Assembly: GCA_002292895.1 (NCBI GenBank)
Contig: DBCE01000208.1
Span: 1-5,133, forward strand
Length of the DNA: 5,133 nt
Direction: 5' to 3'
Source of the DNA: Phycisphaerales bacterium UBA966
GTDB taxonomy: Bacteria; Planctomycetota; Phycisphaerae; Phycisphaerales; SM1A02
A program made the translations under genes and the position numbers. The notes under the pieces are model-generated. The model was not told the origin of the DNA. It was given only the letters and a program-made list of their open reading frames with translations, and did no database searches. Each line of letters begins with the position of its first letter. Positions within the stretch are counted from its first letter, which is position 1. Positions 1-5,133 of this stretch are shown here, in pieces.

Positions 1-553
1 TGACTCCGATGTCATTGGTGCGCACCCACGTGGTCAGTGGGACGCCGTCCACGAATTCCATCACAAAGTATGGACGCGCCGGCGCGTGGCTATTGTCGGT
101 GCCTGCGCCGTAGACGCGCGCGATGTACGGGTGCTCAAGGCGCCCAAGCAAGCGGACCTCGCGTCGGAATCGCGAAAGCGCAGTGGGATTCCAGACACCG
201 CTTCCGAGCACCTTCACCGCGACAATTCGGTCAGTTTCTGGTTGTTGCGCGCGCAACACAATGCCGCTTGCCCCGTGACCAACCAGGCTGAGTACCGCAT
301 ACCCGCCGATGGTCTCCGGTATCGGGGTGGGTTCCGAGGCTTCATCAAGCACAATGCCAATGTCAAGCAGCGCACGGATGGTGGGCGTCCCGGCGCGGTC
401 CTGCAGGATGAGCTCATTCAGTTCCGCACGGAGGCTGGGGTCTTGCACATCGCTGAGAAATCCCCGCAACGCATCGTCGGGCAGGTCGCGTGCCTCGGCG
501 AACAGCGCATCAAGAAGAGTGAAGCGGGTAGCGGCGTCCATGGAAGTGACCAT
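1..553 (-). CDS. Ser/Thr protein kinase, N-terminal part (runs off left edge)
   Basis: This is a Hanks-type serine/threonine kinase, read on the minus strand; 184 residues are visible before the window edge. Residues 10-52 form a helical N-terminal segment (FTLLDALFAEARDLPDD..LRAELNELI) of the kind that often precedes bacterial kinase domains. The kinase domain begins near residue 84. It has the glycine loop G92-H-G-A-S-G97-I-V, the ATP-anchoring lysine K114 in VAVKVL, a likely alpha-C glutamate E132 in FRREVRLL, and the hinge YFVMEFVDG at 162-170. The catalytic HRD and DFG motifs would lie outside the window, so activity and any C-terminal WD40, TPR or membrane part cannot be judged. An in-frame TGA sits three codons before the ATG at 553, so the start is there or at the second ATG at 541; neither has a Shine-Dalgarno sequence. 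The gene follows an ECF sigma gene by 60 bp on the same strand, so the kinase probably controls that sigma factor (inference). Confidence 0.93.
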   Translation of the reverse strand, partial: MVTSMDAATRFTLLDALFAEARDLPDDALRGFLSDVQDPSLRAELNELILQDRAGTPTIRALLDIGIVLDEASEPTPIPETIGGYAVLSLVGHGASGIVLRAQQPETDRIVAVKVLGSGVWNPTALSRFRREVRLLGRLEHPYIARVYGAGTDNSHAPARPYFVMEFVDGVPLTTWVRTNDIGV

Positions 554-613
554 CGATGTTCAATCCACAGGAAGTGGCGGGATAAGCCTCATATGAATAT
601 GCCGATTTTTAAC

Positions 614-1135
614 TCAGGCCGCTAATTCCTTGGCAAGCCATGCTTTCGCCATGCGCCAGTCGGACTCAACGGTGGTGAGGGAAATGCCCAGCGCGTCAGC
701 AATTTCTTGGTGAGTGAGGCCCCCGAACAGCTTGGCTTCCACCACATTTGCTTTCCGAGCGTCCAGCGCTTCCAGGCGATTGAGCGCGTTATTGATGGCC
801 AATACGTCCGCGGCATCAAGCCCGTCATCGGCCAAGGAAGCGGCCGTGTCGAGATGCACTCGCTCACGTGGCGCGTCACCTCCTCCGCGCTTTGCGGCAC
901 CCTTGGTTTCCGCGTGATTGATGAGAATCTGCCGCATCGCTTTTGCGGCAACGGCCATGAAATGAGCGCGGTCGTTGAAGGCCAACGGATCAACGCGCGC
1001 CAGTCGCAGAAAGGCCTCGTTCACCAAGGCGGTGGCTTGCAGCGTGTGCCCGGGGCGCTGCTGGCGCATGTAGTGCTGCGCCAATGCCCGGAGCTCGCCG
1101 TAGACCATCTCGGAGAGCTGGGCAGGGGAATTCAT
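614..1135 (-). CDS. ECF-type RNA polymerase sigma factor (Sigma70_ECF, PF07638-like)
   Basis: This is an extracytoplasmic-function sigma factor of 173 residues from the ATG at 1135, a normal size for a two-domain ECF factor. Residues 5-85 make up region sigma-2. They contain YGELRALAQHY, the family-typical PGHTLQATALVNEAFLRL (28-45), the HFMAVAAKAMRQIL helix and a KRGGG turn. Residues 117-167 make up region sigma-4, with a helix-turn-helix reading LTHQEIADALGISLTTVESDW. The linker between them is short, and no anti-sigma gene or extra C-terminal domain is present. A TTG at 1144 in the same frame would add three residues and has AAAGGG six bases upstream, so either start is possible; I prefer the ATG. 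The kinase gene follows downstream on the same strand, as in known planctomycete and acidobacterial ECF-kinase pairs, which suggests control by phosphorylation. The target regulon cannot be read from the window. Confidence 0.95.
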   Translation of the reverse strand: MNSPAQLSEMVYGELRALAQHYMRQQRPGHTLQATALVNEAFLRLARVDPLAFNDRAHFMAVAAKAMRQILINHAETKGAAKRGGGDAPRERVHLDTAASLADDGLDAADVLAINNALNRLEALDARKANVVEAKLFGGLTHQEIADALGISLTTVESDWRMAKAWLAKELAA

Positions 1136-1144
1136 GGGGGTCAA

Positions 1145-1245
1145 TTCTAGCCCTTTACGGGGTGATTCCAGAAATCAGATACCCGCTTTGCAGCCGGATC
1201 CTGAAGGAACCATCAGCCCTGTCAGCACCTACCATTCGTGCCCTT
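1145..1245. promoter_or_regulatory. divergent intergenic region, sigma/kinase unit versus dehydrogenase unit
   Basis: These about 100 bp separate the 5' ends of two divergently read units, so promoters for both must lie here or just inside the genes. I see no convincing sigma-70 pair. The best minus-strand candidate is TTCAGG, 18 bases, TATCTG (1204 down to about 1175), a weak match. On the plus strand, GGAACC at 1206-1211 resembles an ECF -35 element, but no matching -10 follows. The promoter role is inferred from layout only. Confidence 0.4.
1151..1156 (-). promoter_or_regulatory. possible Shine-Dalgarno for a TTG start of the sigma gene
   Basis: On the minus strand AAAGGG lies six bases before an in-frame TTG at 1144 and fifteen bases before the ATG at 1135. 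The spacing suits the TTG, not the ATG. Most other genes here have no Shine-Dalgarno sequence, so this may be chance. Confidence 0.3.
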
Positions 1246-2124
1246 ATGACTACCTCTGCTTCTACGCCAGTAAAGACCATCGCCGTCATCGGAGCCGGGA
1301 CCATGGGTTCCGGCATCGCGCTCACTGCCGCGCAGGCGGGCATCGCTGCGTTCCAGGTTGACCTGAGTGCGGCGCAGTTGGAGAAGGCCAAGGCCTACCA
1401 CCTGAAGACGCTCGCGCGCGCGGTGGAGAAGGGCAAGTTGCAGCAAGCGGACGCAGACGCCGCGGCGAAGCGCATCTCCTACGTGGCCACCATGGCCGAG
1501 GCGAAGAGTGCGGACTGGGCCGTTGAAGCTGCCACTGAGAACGTGGAGATCAAGAAGAAGATCTTCAAGGAGATGGCTGCCACCTTCCCAGCGCACGCGG
1601 TGTTGGCGACGAACACTTCGAGCATCAGCATCACGGATCTTGCGAGCGCTGTTGGCGCGGACGCGCACCGCGTGATCGGCATGCACTTCTTTAACCCAGT
1701 GCCAATCATGGCGTTGGTGGAAGTGATCAAGGGACTTGCGACGAGTGATGAGACAACGCAGCGCACCATTGCACTTTCGATTGCTATGGGAAAGACGCCA
1801 GTGCCGGCGAATGACCGTGCCGGGTTTGTTTCAAACCGCGTGTTGATGCCCATGATTAACGAGGCGTTCTACGCATGCATGGAAGGCGTTGCCAAGCCAG
1901 AGGACATTGATCAGATCATGAAACTCGGCTGCAATTTCCCGATGGGACCGCTGCGTTTGGCTGATTTCATTGGGCTTGACGTGTGTCACGACATCATGAT
2001 GGTCTTGTACCGCGAGCTTGGCGATCAGAAGTTCTTCCCATGCCCAATGCTTCGGCAGTTGGTGCAGGCGGGCCGGCTTGGAGATAAGAGCGGGCGCGGC
2101 GTGTTTGATTACGCAAAGAAATAA
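1246..2124 (+). CDS. NAD-dependent 3-hydroxyacyl-CoA dehydrogenase
   Basis: This soluble enzyme oxidises (S)-3-hydroxyacyl-CoA to 3-ketoacyl-CoA with NAD+, or runs in reverse, in beta-oxidation or butanoate metabolism. At 292 residues it matches the single-function Hbd/PaaH/FadB2 type (about 280-300), not the large FadB fusion. The Rossmann domain opens with IAVIGAGTMGSGIA (G16, G18, G21). D39 at the end of the second strand points to NAD rather than NADP. The catalytic set is complete and spaced as in characterised enzymes: S126 in NTSSISIT, H147 in GMHFFNPVP, E159 in LVEVIKG and N197 in GFVSNRVLMPMINEAF. The C-terminal helical domain includes MGPLRLADFIGLDV and ends KSGRGVFDY. The frame is open further upstream, but that stretch overlaps the sigma gene and lacks family character, so the ATG at 1246, just before the Rossmann strand, is chosen. 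No Shine-Dalgarno sequence is seen. The substrate chain length is not deducible, so no symbol is given. Confidence 0.96.
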   Translation: MTTSASTPVKTIAVIGAGTMGSGIALTAAQAGIAAFQVDLSAAQLEKAKAYHLKTLARAVEKGKLQQADADAAAKRISYVATMAEAKSADWAVEAATENVEIKKKIFKEMAATFPAHAVLATNTSSISITDLASAVGADAHRVIGMHFFNPVPIMALVEVIKGLATSDETTQRTIALSIAMGKTPVPANDRAGFVSNRVLMPMINEAFYACMEGVAKPEDIDQIMKLGCNFPMGPLRLADFIGLDVCHDIMMVLYRELGDQKFFPCPMLRQLVQAGRLGDKSGRGVFDYAKK

Positions 2125-2126
2125 TG
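2122..2126 (+). other. TAATG stop/start overlap (translational coupling)
   Basis: The TAA ending the dehydrogenase (2122-2124) shares its last A with the ATG (2124-2126) of the glyoxalase-like gene. This one-base overlap is the classic arrangement for terminating ribosomes to reinitiate, and it indicates a single two-gene transcript. Confidence 0.8.
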
Positions 2127-2807
2127 GCACTCCCAGCAGACATCGATCACTTGGTGTTCACGTGCGCTGACCTGGACGCAGGCATTGCATGGGCGGAGCG
2201 CACGTTCGGTGTGCGGCCGGTGCGGGGCGGCGCGCATCCGCAGTGGGGCACGCACAACGCGTTGATGTCACTGGGGCGCGAGCGTTACTTAGAGCTCTTG
2301 GCGCCGGACCCAAACGCGCCGAGCGCGGGGCGCGCGAACGTTGCGGGGCGCGCGTTGTTTGGGATGGGTGTAGGTGCAACTGATGGTGCCGCGCATGAAG
2401 CATGGCTGACGGCCGCGCCGCGGCTCACCACGTGGATGTTGCATTCGCGGACGATCGATCCATTGCTGACGGCCGCGCTGCATGCGGGCATTGACCTTGG
2501 GCGCGTTACGGCTGGTTCACGGATGCGTGCCGATGGCACGGAAATCAGCTGGGAAATAGCAATTCCGCCGGCGCGACCGCTGGATGGATGCGTCCCCTGG
2601 TTGATTGACTGGGGCTGGAGCGCGCATCCAAGCATTGCGGCGCCGCAGGGCGCGCGACTTGATTGGATGGAGATTGTGCACCCAGAACCCGAGCGCGTTC
2701 GCCGCGCGCTGGATGCGGTGAATTGCCGCGGGTTGGATGTTCGTCAGGGGAGTGAGCCCGGGATACGCGTTGGCGTGGCGTGTCCGCGCGGGGTGGTGGT
2801 GGTGTGA
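2124..2807 (+). CDS. glyoxalase-like / VOC-fold protein (Glyoxalase_3-like)
   Basis: This is a 227-residue protein of the vicinal oxygen chelate superfamily, most like the Glyoxalase_3-type (PF13468) proteins. The first VOC module has DIDHLVFTCADLDAGIAWAE (6-25), HPQWGTHNALMSLG (38-51) and RYLELLAPDP (54-63). H9 and E57 sit where metal ligands usually lie in VOC enzymes. The second half has ISWEIAIPPARPLDG (141-155), LIDWGWSAHPS (160-170) and LDWMEIVHPEPE (179-190), matching the typical C-terminal pattern of a W-x-x-HP motif followed by a strand ending in HP. Family members include lyases, epimerases and dioxygenases, and many are uncharacterised, so the reaction is unknown. Its start overlaps the dehydrogenase stop by one base, implying co-translation and perhaps a related acyl-CoA or aldehyde substrate (inference). 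The final residues, after about 207, read as a loose tail ending in VVVV. Confidence 0.85.
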   Translation: MALPADIDHLVFTCADLDAGIAWAERTFGVRPVRGGAHPQWGTHNALMSLGRERYLELLAPDPNAPSAGRANVAGRALFGMGVGATDGAAHEAWLTAAPRLTTWMLHSRTIDPLLTAALHAGIDLGRVTAGSRMRADGTEISWEIAIPPARPLDGCVPWLIDWGWSAHPSIAAPQGARLDWMEIVHPEPERVRRALDAVNCRGLDVRQGSEPGIRVGVACPRGVVVV

Positions 2808-2829
2808 GGGGTTTCACTTCACCCCACAC
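2802..2829. terminator. possible shared hairpin between convergent genes
   Basis: GTGT (2802-2805) pairs with ACAC (2826-2829) and GGGGT (2808-2812) pairs with ACCCC (2821-2825). This gives a nine-pair stem with a two-base bulge (GA) on one side and an eight-base loop. It covers the stop codon of the glyoxalase-like gene and ends four bases before the stop of the convergent transglutaminase-like gene. Neither side has a run of T, so it is not a canonical intrinsic terminator. Its position suits bidirectional termination. Confidence 0.4.
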
Positions 2830-2833
2830 AAAG

Positions 2834-4078
2834 TCACCGCAACGCCACCGCCTCCGCATCATCAATCGCAACCGTTGAACCAACGTGTCCGATGTCCCAA
2901 TCCGATGTCGATTCCACTAACGCCATCGGGGTGTTGTTCACAGTGATGCATTGCTCACCGGGCTGCGTGCTGCAACCGATTGCAAGGATCATGTGCGGCG
3001 TGTTGCCGTTCATGCAGTAGACGAGTGCGAGCGGGGTGTCACTGTCGATGCTGCGGATCAGCGTTGCAAGAAGCAGGCTCTTGGTATCGCAGTCGCCGCC
3101 TTCAAGGAGCGCTTCGGCGGGAGTGCGCAGGCCGCAGCGGGTCTTGCCGTCATCAACAAGGTCGTTGCGGTGATCATCAACTTTGTGGTACGGAATCGCG
3201 TTTTGTACGTAGCTTGTGAGTGCTTCGATACTTTGCCGAGCGGATGGCTGCGTGCGCGGGTTGTTCCAGTAGGCGTTGATGATGTCAATGGCAACGCCGC
3301 GCACGGCGGGCGCGGATTGGTCAAGAATCCACTGGTGATCGGGGGCAATTCCATCAACCGTGCAGGTGATGCCGTGTTGCGCCAATGTTTGCGTGACGGC
3401 TTGTTCAATGGCAGCCAGGGCGCCCGGAGTTTGGCGGTAGGCGATTGTTTCCAAAGCGGCAGATGGGAATCCAAAGTGGCGCTCAAGCGCATCGGCGCGC
3501 GCGGTGTCGATGGCGGACGGGATACGGAACGCGGCGGGCGCGCATCCGGCGCGCATGAATTTGTTGTCAGCATCGCGGCGAACGATGCATGATTGATCGT
3601 CGGTCCAATCGACGAAGGCGATGTTGCGGAAGCGAGCGCGCGGCGCTGAGAATTCGTGCGGCGATTCGTACCAGGCGCGGAAACTGGCATTCTCTGGCAT
3701 GGCCAGAATGCTGGCGAGCACGGCGGCGATGTTGACTGGAGTTGCAGCAGAGTTCGTGTCGTTCGCCGTGGTGTTGTTCAACTCGCCGGGCGTGGATGGC
3801 GTGGCGGGAACGGTTGGAACATTCGGGGCGTTTGCGGGCGAATTGGCGTTCGGTGCCGTGGCAGGGGCCGGGTCAATCGCACGTGGCGCGCGACGCGTCA
3901 TGGAACCCTTGCGCGTGGGCCGAGCGCGCGCGGGTGAACGAGCACCGCTCGGCGTGGACATCGGCGTGGAGAGTGCGGGACCGCCGGGCGCAGCGGCTGC
4001 AGGCGGAGCAGCGGCGAATGCCGGCTCGATGGTGATCACGGCGAGAAGGATGCCGGACGCGATGGTGGCGATACGCAT
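2834..4078 (-). CDS. exported transglutaminase-like cysteine protease-fold protein
   Basis: This 414-residue protein is probably secreted. It begins MRIATIASGILLAVITIEPAF, a signal peptide with likely cleavage after A-F-A near residue 22. Residues 23-115 form a low-complexity linker rich in Ala, Pro, Thr and Asn, with a basic patch at 50-66. A globular part starts near residue 116. The C-terminal half has the transglutaminase-like core: IPYHKVDD (295-302), RTPAEALLEGGDCDTKSLLL (318-337) with probable nucleophile C330, and TPHMILAIG (360-368) with H362. A following strand and acidic residue, MALVEST with E389, is the likely third member of the triad (inference). Such domains act as proteases or amidases as often as cross-linkers, so the substrate is unknown. 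There are eight cysteines, which is consistent with disulfides outside the cytoplasm. An in-frame TAA lies four codons before the ATG at 4078, which fixes the start; there is no Shine-Dalgarno sequence. The gene converges on the glyoxalase-like gene and diverges from the RCK-like gene. Confidence 0.85.
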   Translation of the reverse strand: MRIATIASGILLAVITIEPAFAAAPPAAAAPGGPALSTPMSTPSGARSPARARPTRKGSMTRRAPRAIDPAPATAPNANSPANAPNVPTVPATPSTPGELNNTTANDTNSAATPVNIAAVLASILAMPENASFRAWYESPHEFSAPRARFRNIAFVDWTDDQSCIVRRDADNKFMRAGCAPAAFRIPSAIDTARADALERHFGFPSAALETIAYRQTPGALAAIEQAVTQTLAQHGITCTVDGIAPDHQWILDQSAPAVRGVAIDIINAYWNNPRTQPSARQSIEALTSYVQNAIPYHKVDDHRNDLVDDGKTRCGLRTPAEALLEGGDCDTKSLLLATLIRSIDSDTPLALVYCMNGNTPHMILAIGCSTQPGEQCITVNNTPMALVESTSDWDIGHVGSTVAIDDAEAVALR

Positions 4079-4192
4079 GGATGGAGTTTAGGGGGGTGAG
4101 GGTGTTGGGCAAAGGGTAAAGACGGCATTCATGGGCGTGCGCCGCTGCACCGATGCTCACTTCTCGACCGTATTTCTGCTCGACTACCACTT
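4079..4192. promoter_or_regulatory. divergent intergenic region before the RCK-like gene
   Basis: These 114 bp lie between the 5' ends of two divergent genes and must carry, or border, promoters in both directions. I find no clear -35/-10 pair, operator repeat or Shine-Dalgarno sequence. The G-run at 4091-4096 is the only striking compositional feature. The promoter role rests on layout alone. Confidence 0.35.
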
Positions 4193-5133
4193 ATGAGCTC
4201 GTCGACCTCGTCATCAAGCGCCCTCGCTTCCGCTTTACTGAGCGCGCCCCCCGCTCCCGCCCACCGCCGGGGCTACCAGCATCTGCCCACGCATCGGCAC
4301 TGGAGCATTCAGCCGCCGATGATTGGTGCGATTGCGGATGTGATCGCCATCGTCCTGTACTCCGTATGGATCCTGGTGGAACACCCGGAAGAAAAATGGC
4401 GGCTCGTCTACAGACTTGGTCGCCTCTTAACACTCAACGAGGATCCGCTTGGTGCGGTAGCGGGCTCCGTCGCCAGTTTCATGGACTGGATGCCGATCGC
4501 CGCGCAGGTGTTGGCCACCATCGCCGCCATCATGTTTGCGTTTGAACTCTTTCGGTTGCTTGCAGGTGGTGCGTACGACCGCTTGCGCACCACGATTCGT
4601 AGCCACGTCTGGCCGAGTCGCCGCCGGGTGATTCTGATTGGCGATGGTCGCGCCGCGCATTGGATCGCGGACGACATTCTTGCGTACCACGCGTCCATCG
4701 GTCGCGGCGTGCTACTCACGCACCTGCGCACGGAGCGAACGCCAAGCACGCTTGTCCATCCGCTTGGTGCGTTGATGGTGCTGCAGGTGCATGCCATTAC
4801 CCAGCGCTGCCTGCGCCAGGCTGATATTGCTCACGCCGATGATGTGGTGATCGTTGGCGATGGTGATTCGCGCAACTTGGAGGCGTTGGTGCGCTGCTCG
4901 GAAGCACTGCATGCCACCCCTTCGCGGCGAACGACGGTGCACGTTCGGATTGATTCGCCGGAATGTGCTGAGCAACTCAATCACGCGGTGGAAACCAGCG
5001 ATCGGTGGCGCCACTACTGCCTGGATGTTCGTGTCTTTTGCCCCGATGAAATGGCCGCTCGCCAAGCACTGGCCGTGTGGTCCGGAACCGTGCCCGCCGC
5101 GCCGCAACAGATTGAAGAAGTGCTGATGGTTGG
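4193..5133 (+). CDS. two-TM membrane protein with TrkA-N/RCK-like NAD-binding domain (runs off right edge)
   Basis: This reading frame stays open from the ATG at 4193 to the window end (313 complete codons). After a Ser/Ala/Pro-rich start there are two hydrophobic segments, about residues 43-62 (IGAIADVIAIVLYSVWILV) and 102-124 (AAQVLATIAAIMFAFELF). A Rossmann-type domain follows from about residue 145: VILIGDGRAAHWIADDIL, with G150-x-G152-x-x-A155 in the dinucleotide loop. Residues 206-235 read CLRQADIAHADDVVIVGDGD then N-L-E-A-L, the typical second half of an RCK/TrkA-N fold. Next come TTVHVRIDSPECAEQL (247-262) and LDVRVFCPDEMAARQAL (277-293), like TrkA-N proteins of planctomycetes that may carry RyR-type tails. 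The segment between the helices holds no T-x-G-Y-G potassium filter. The frame has no ATG, GTG or TTG between the upstream TGA at 4097 and 4193, so the start is firm, although it has no Shine-Dalgarno sequence. Its role, perhaps ion transport or ligand sensing, is inferred. Confidence 0.8.
   Translation, partial: MSSSTSSSSALASALLSAPPAPAHRRGYQHLPTHRHWSIQPPMIGAIADVIAIVLYSVWILVEHPEEKWRLVYRLGRLLTLNEDPLGAVAGSVASFMDWMPIAAQVLATIAAIMFAFELFRLLAGGAYDRLRTTIRSHVWPSRRRVILIGDGRAAHWIADDILAYHASIGRGVLLTHLRTERTPSTLVHPLGALMVLQVHAITQRCLRQADIAHADDVVIVGDGDSRNLEALVRCSEALHATPSRRTTVHVRIDSPECAEQLNHAVETSDRWRHYCLDVRVFCPDEMAARQALAVWSGTVPAAPQQIEEVLMV

Noticed and set aside
590..601. Small palindrome CATAT-GA-ATATG between the sigma and kinase genes
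   Set aside because: Five-base arms in an AT-rich patch are easily due to chance, and no second copy is seen to support an operator.
86..625. Long plus-strand open frame opposite the kinase gene
   Set aside because: It has no recognisable domain and lies fully opposite a frame with clear kinase motifs; it is a GC-driven shadow frame.
707..1150. Plus-strand open frame opposite the sigma gene
   Set aside because: It is antisense to unmistakable sigma-2 and sigma-4 motifs, and its own product has no family character.
1206..1211. GGAACC as an ECF-type -35 element in front of the dehydrogenase, which would make it a target of the neighbouring sigma factor
   Set aside because: No fitting -10 element follows at 15-18 bases, and a six-base match in a GC-rich gap is weak.
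1084..1245. N-terminal extension of the dehydrogenase from an upstream ATG
   Set aside because: The added 54 residues overlap the sigma gene and do not resemble any dehydrogenase N-terminus; the Rossmann strand begins normally about ten residues after the ATG at 1246.
2951..3592. 213-codon plus-strand open frame, and a 156-codon one at 3621-4091
   Set aside because: Both are antisense to the transglutaminase-like gene, which has a signal peptide and core motifs; the plus-strand products are biased Arg/Gly/Ala/Val sequences without motifs.
4153..4545. Plus-strand 130-codon open frame at the start of the RCK-like gene
   Set aside because: It is in a different frame and is Arg/Pro-rich without motifs; the frame from 4193 has membrane helices and a Rossmann fold and stays open to the window end.
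1..5133. CRISPR arrays, tRNA or rRNA genes, insertion-sequence ends, phage or defence genes
   Set aside because: I saw no spaced direct repeats, no cloverleaf or rRNA-like stretch, no transposase motifs and no terminal inverted repeats on either strand.

Overview
The window looks like chromosomal DNA of a GC-rich bacterium (roughly 60% G+C by eye), most likely a planctomycete, perhaps of the Phycisphaerae. This is inferred from three things. A PF07638-type ECF sigma factor lies immediately upstream of a Ser/Thr protein kinase, a pairing that is abundant in Planctomycetota. Most starts lack a Shine-Dalgarno sequence. The right-edge protein is a membrane-anchored TrkA-N/RCK-like protein of a kind I associate with planctomycetes. 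No rRNA, tRNA, insertion sequence, CRISPR array or long repeat is visible.

Layout. Positions 1-1144 on the minus strand hold a signalling pair: the ECF sigma factor (614-1135, or from a TTG at 1144), then 60 bp later the N-terminal 184 residues of a Hanks-type Ser/Thr kinase that runs off the left edge. A 101-110 bp divergent gap (about 1145-1245) separates this pair from a plus-strand two-gene unit. That unit is an NAD-dependent 3-hydroxyacyl-CoA dehydrogenase (1246-2124) and a glyoxalase-like/VOC protein (2124-2807), whose stop and start codons overlap by one base. A 26-bp convergent gap, in which an imperfect hairpin may act as a shared terminator, leads to a minus-strand exported transglutaminase-like protein (2834-4078). 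A 114-bp divergent gap follows. The last gene runs off the right edge (4193 onward, plus strand) and encodes two predicted membrane segments followed by a cytoplasmic Rossmann/RCK-like domain.

How the genes relate. The sigma factor and kinase probably form one regulatory module, in which sigma activity is set by phosphorylation rather than by a classical anti-sigma factor; this is inference from the gene order and known ECF-kinase families. The dehydrogenase is a beta-oxidation or butanoate-type enzyme with its whole catalytic tetrad intact. Its coupled VOC partner may act on a related metabolite, but its substrate cannot be read from sequence. The transglutaminase-like and RCK-like genes show no evident functional link to these or to each other.

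I see no multi-gene defence system or mobile element. The items most worth a second look are the RCK-like membrane protein without a recognisable potassium-channel filter, the coupled dehydrogenase/VOC pair, and the sigma/kinase module.
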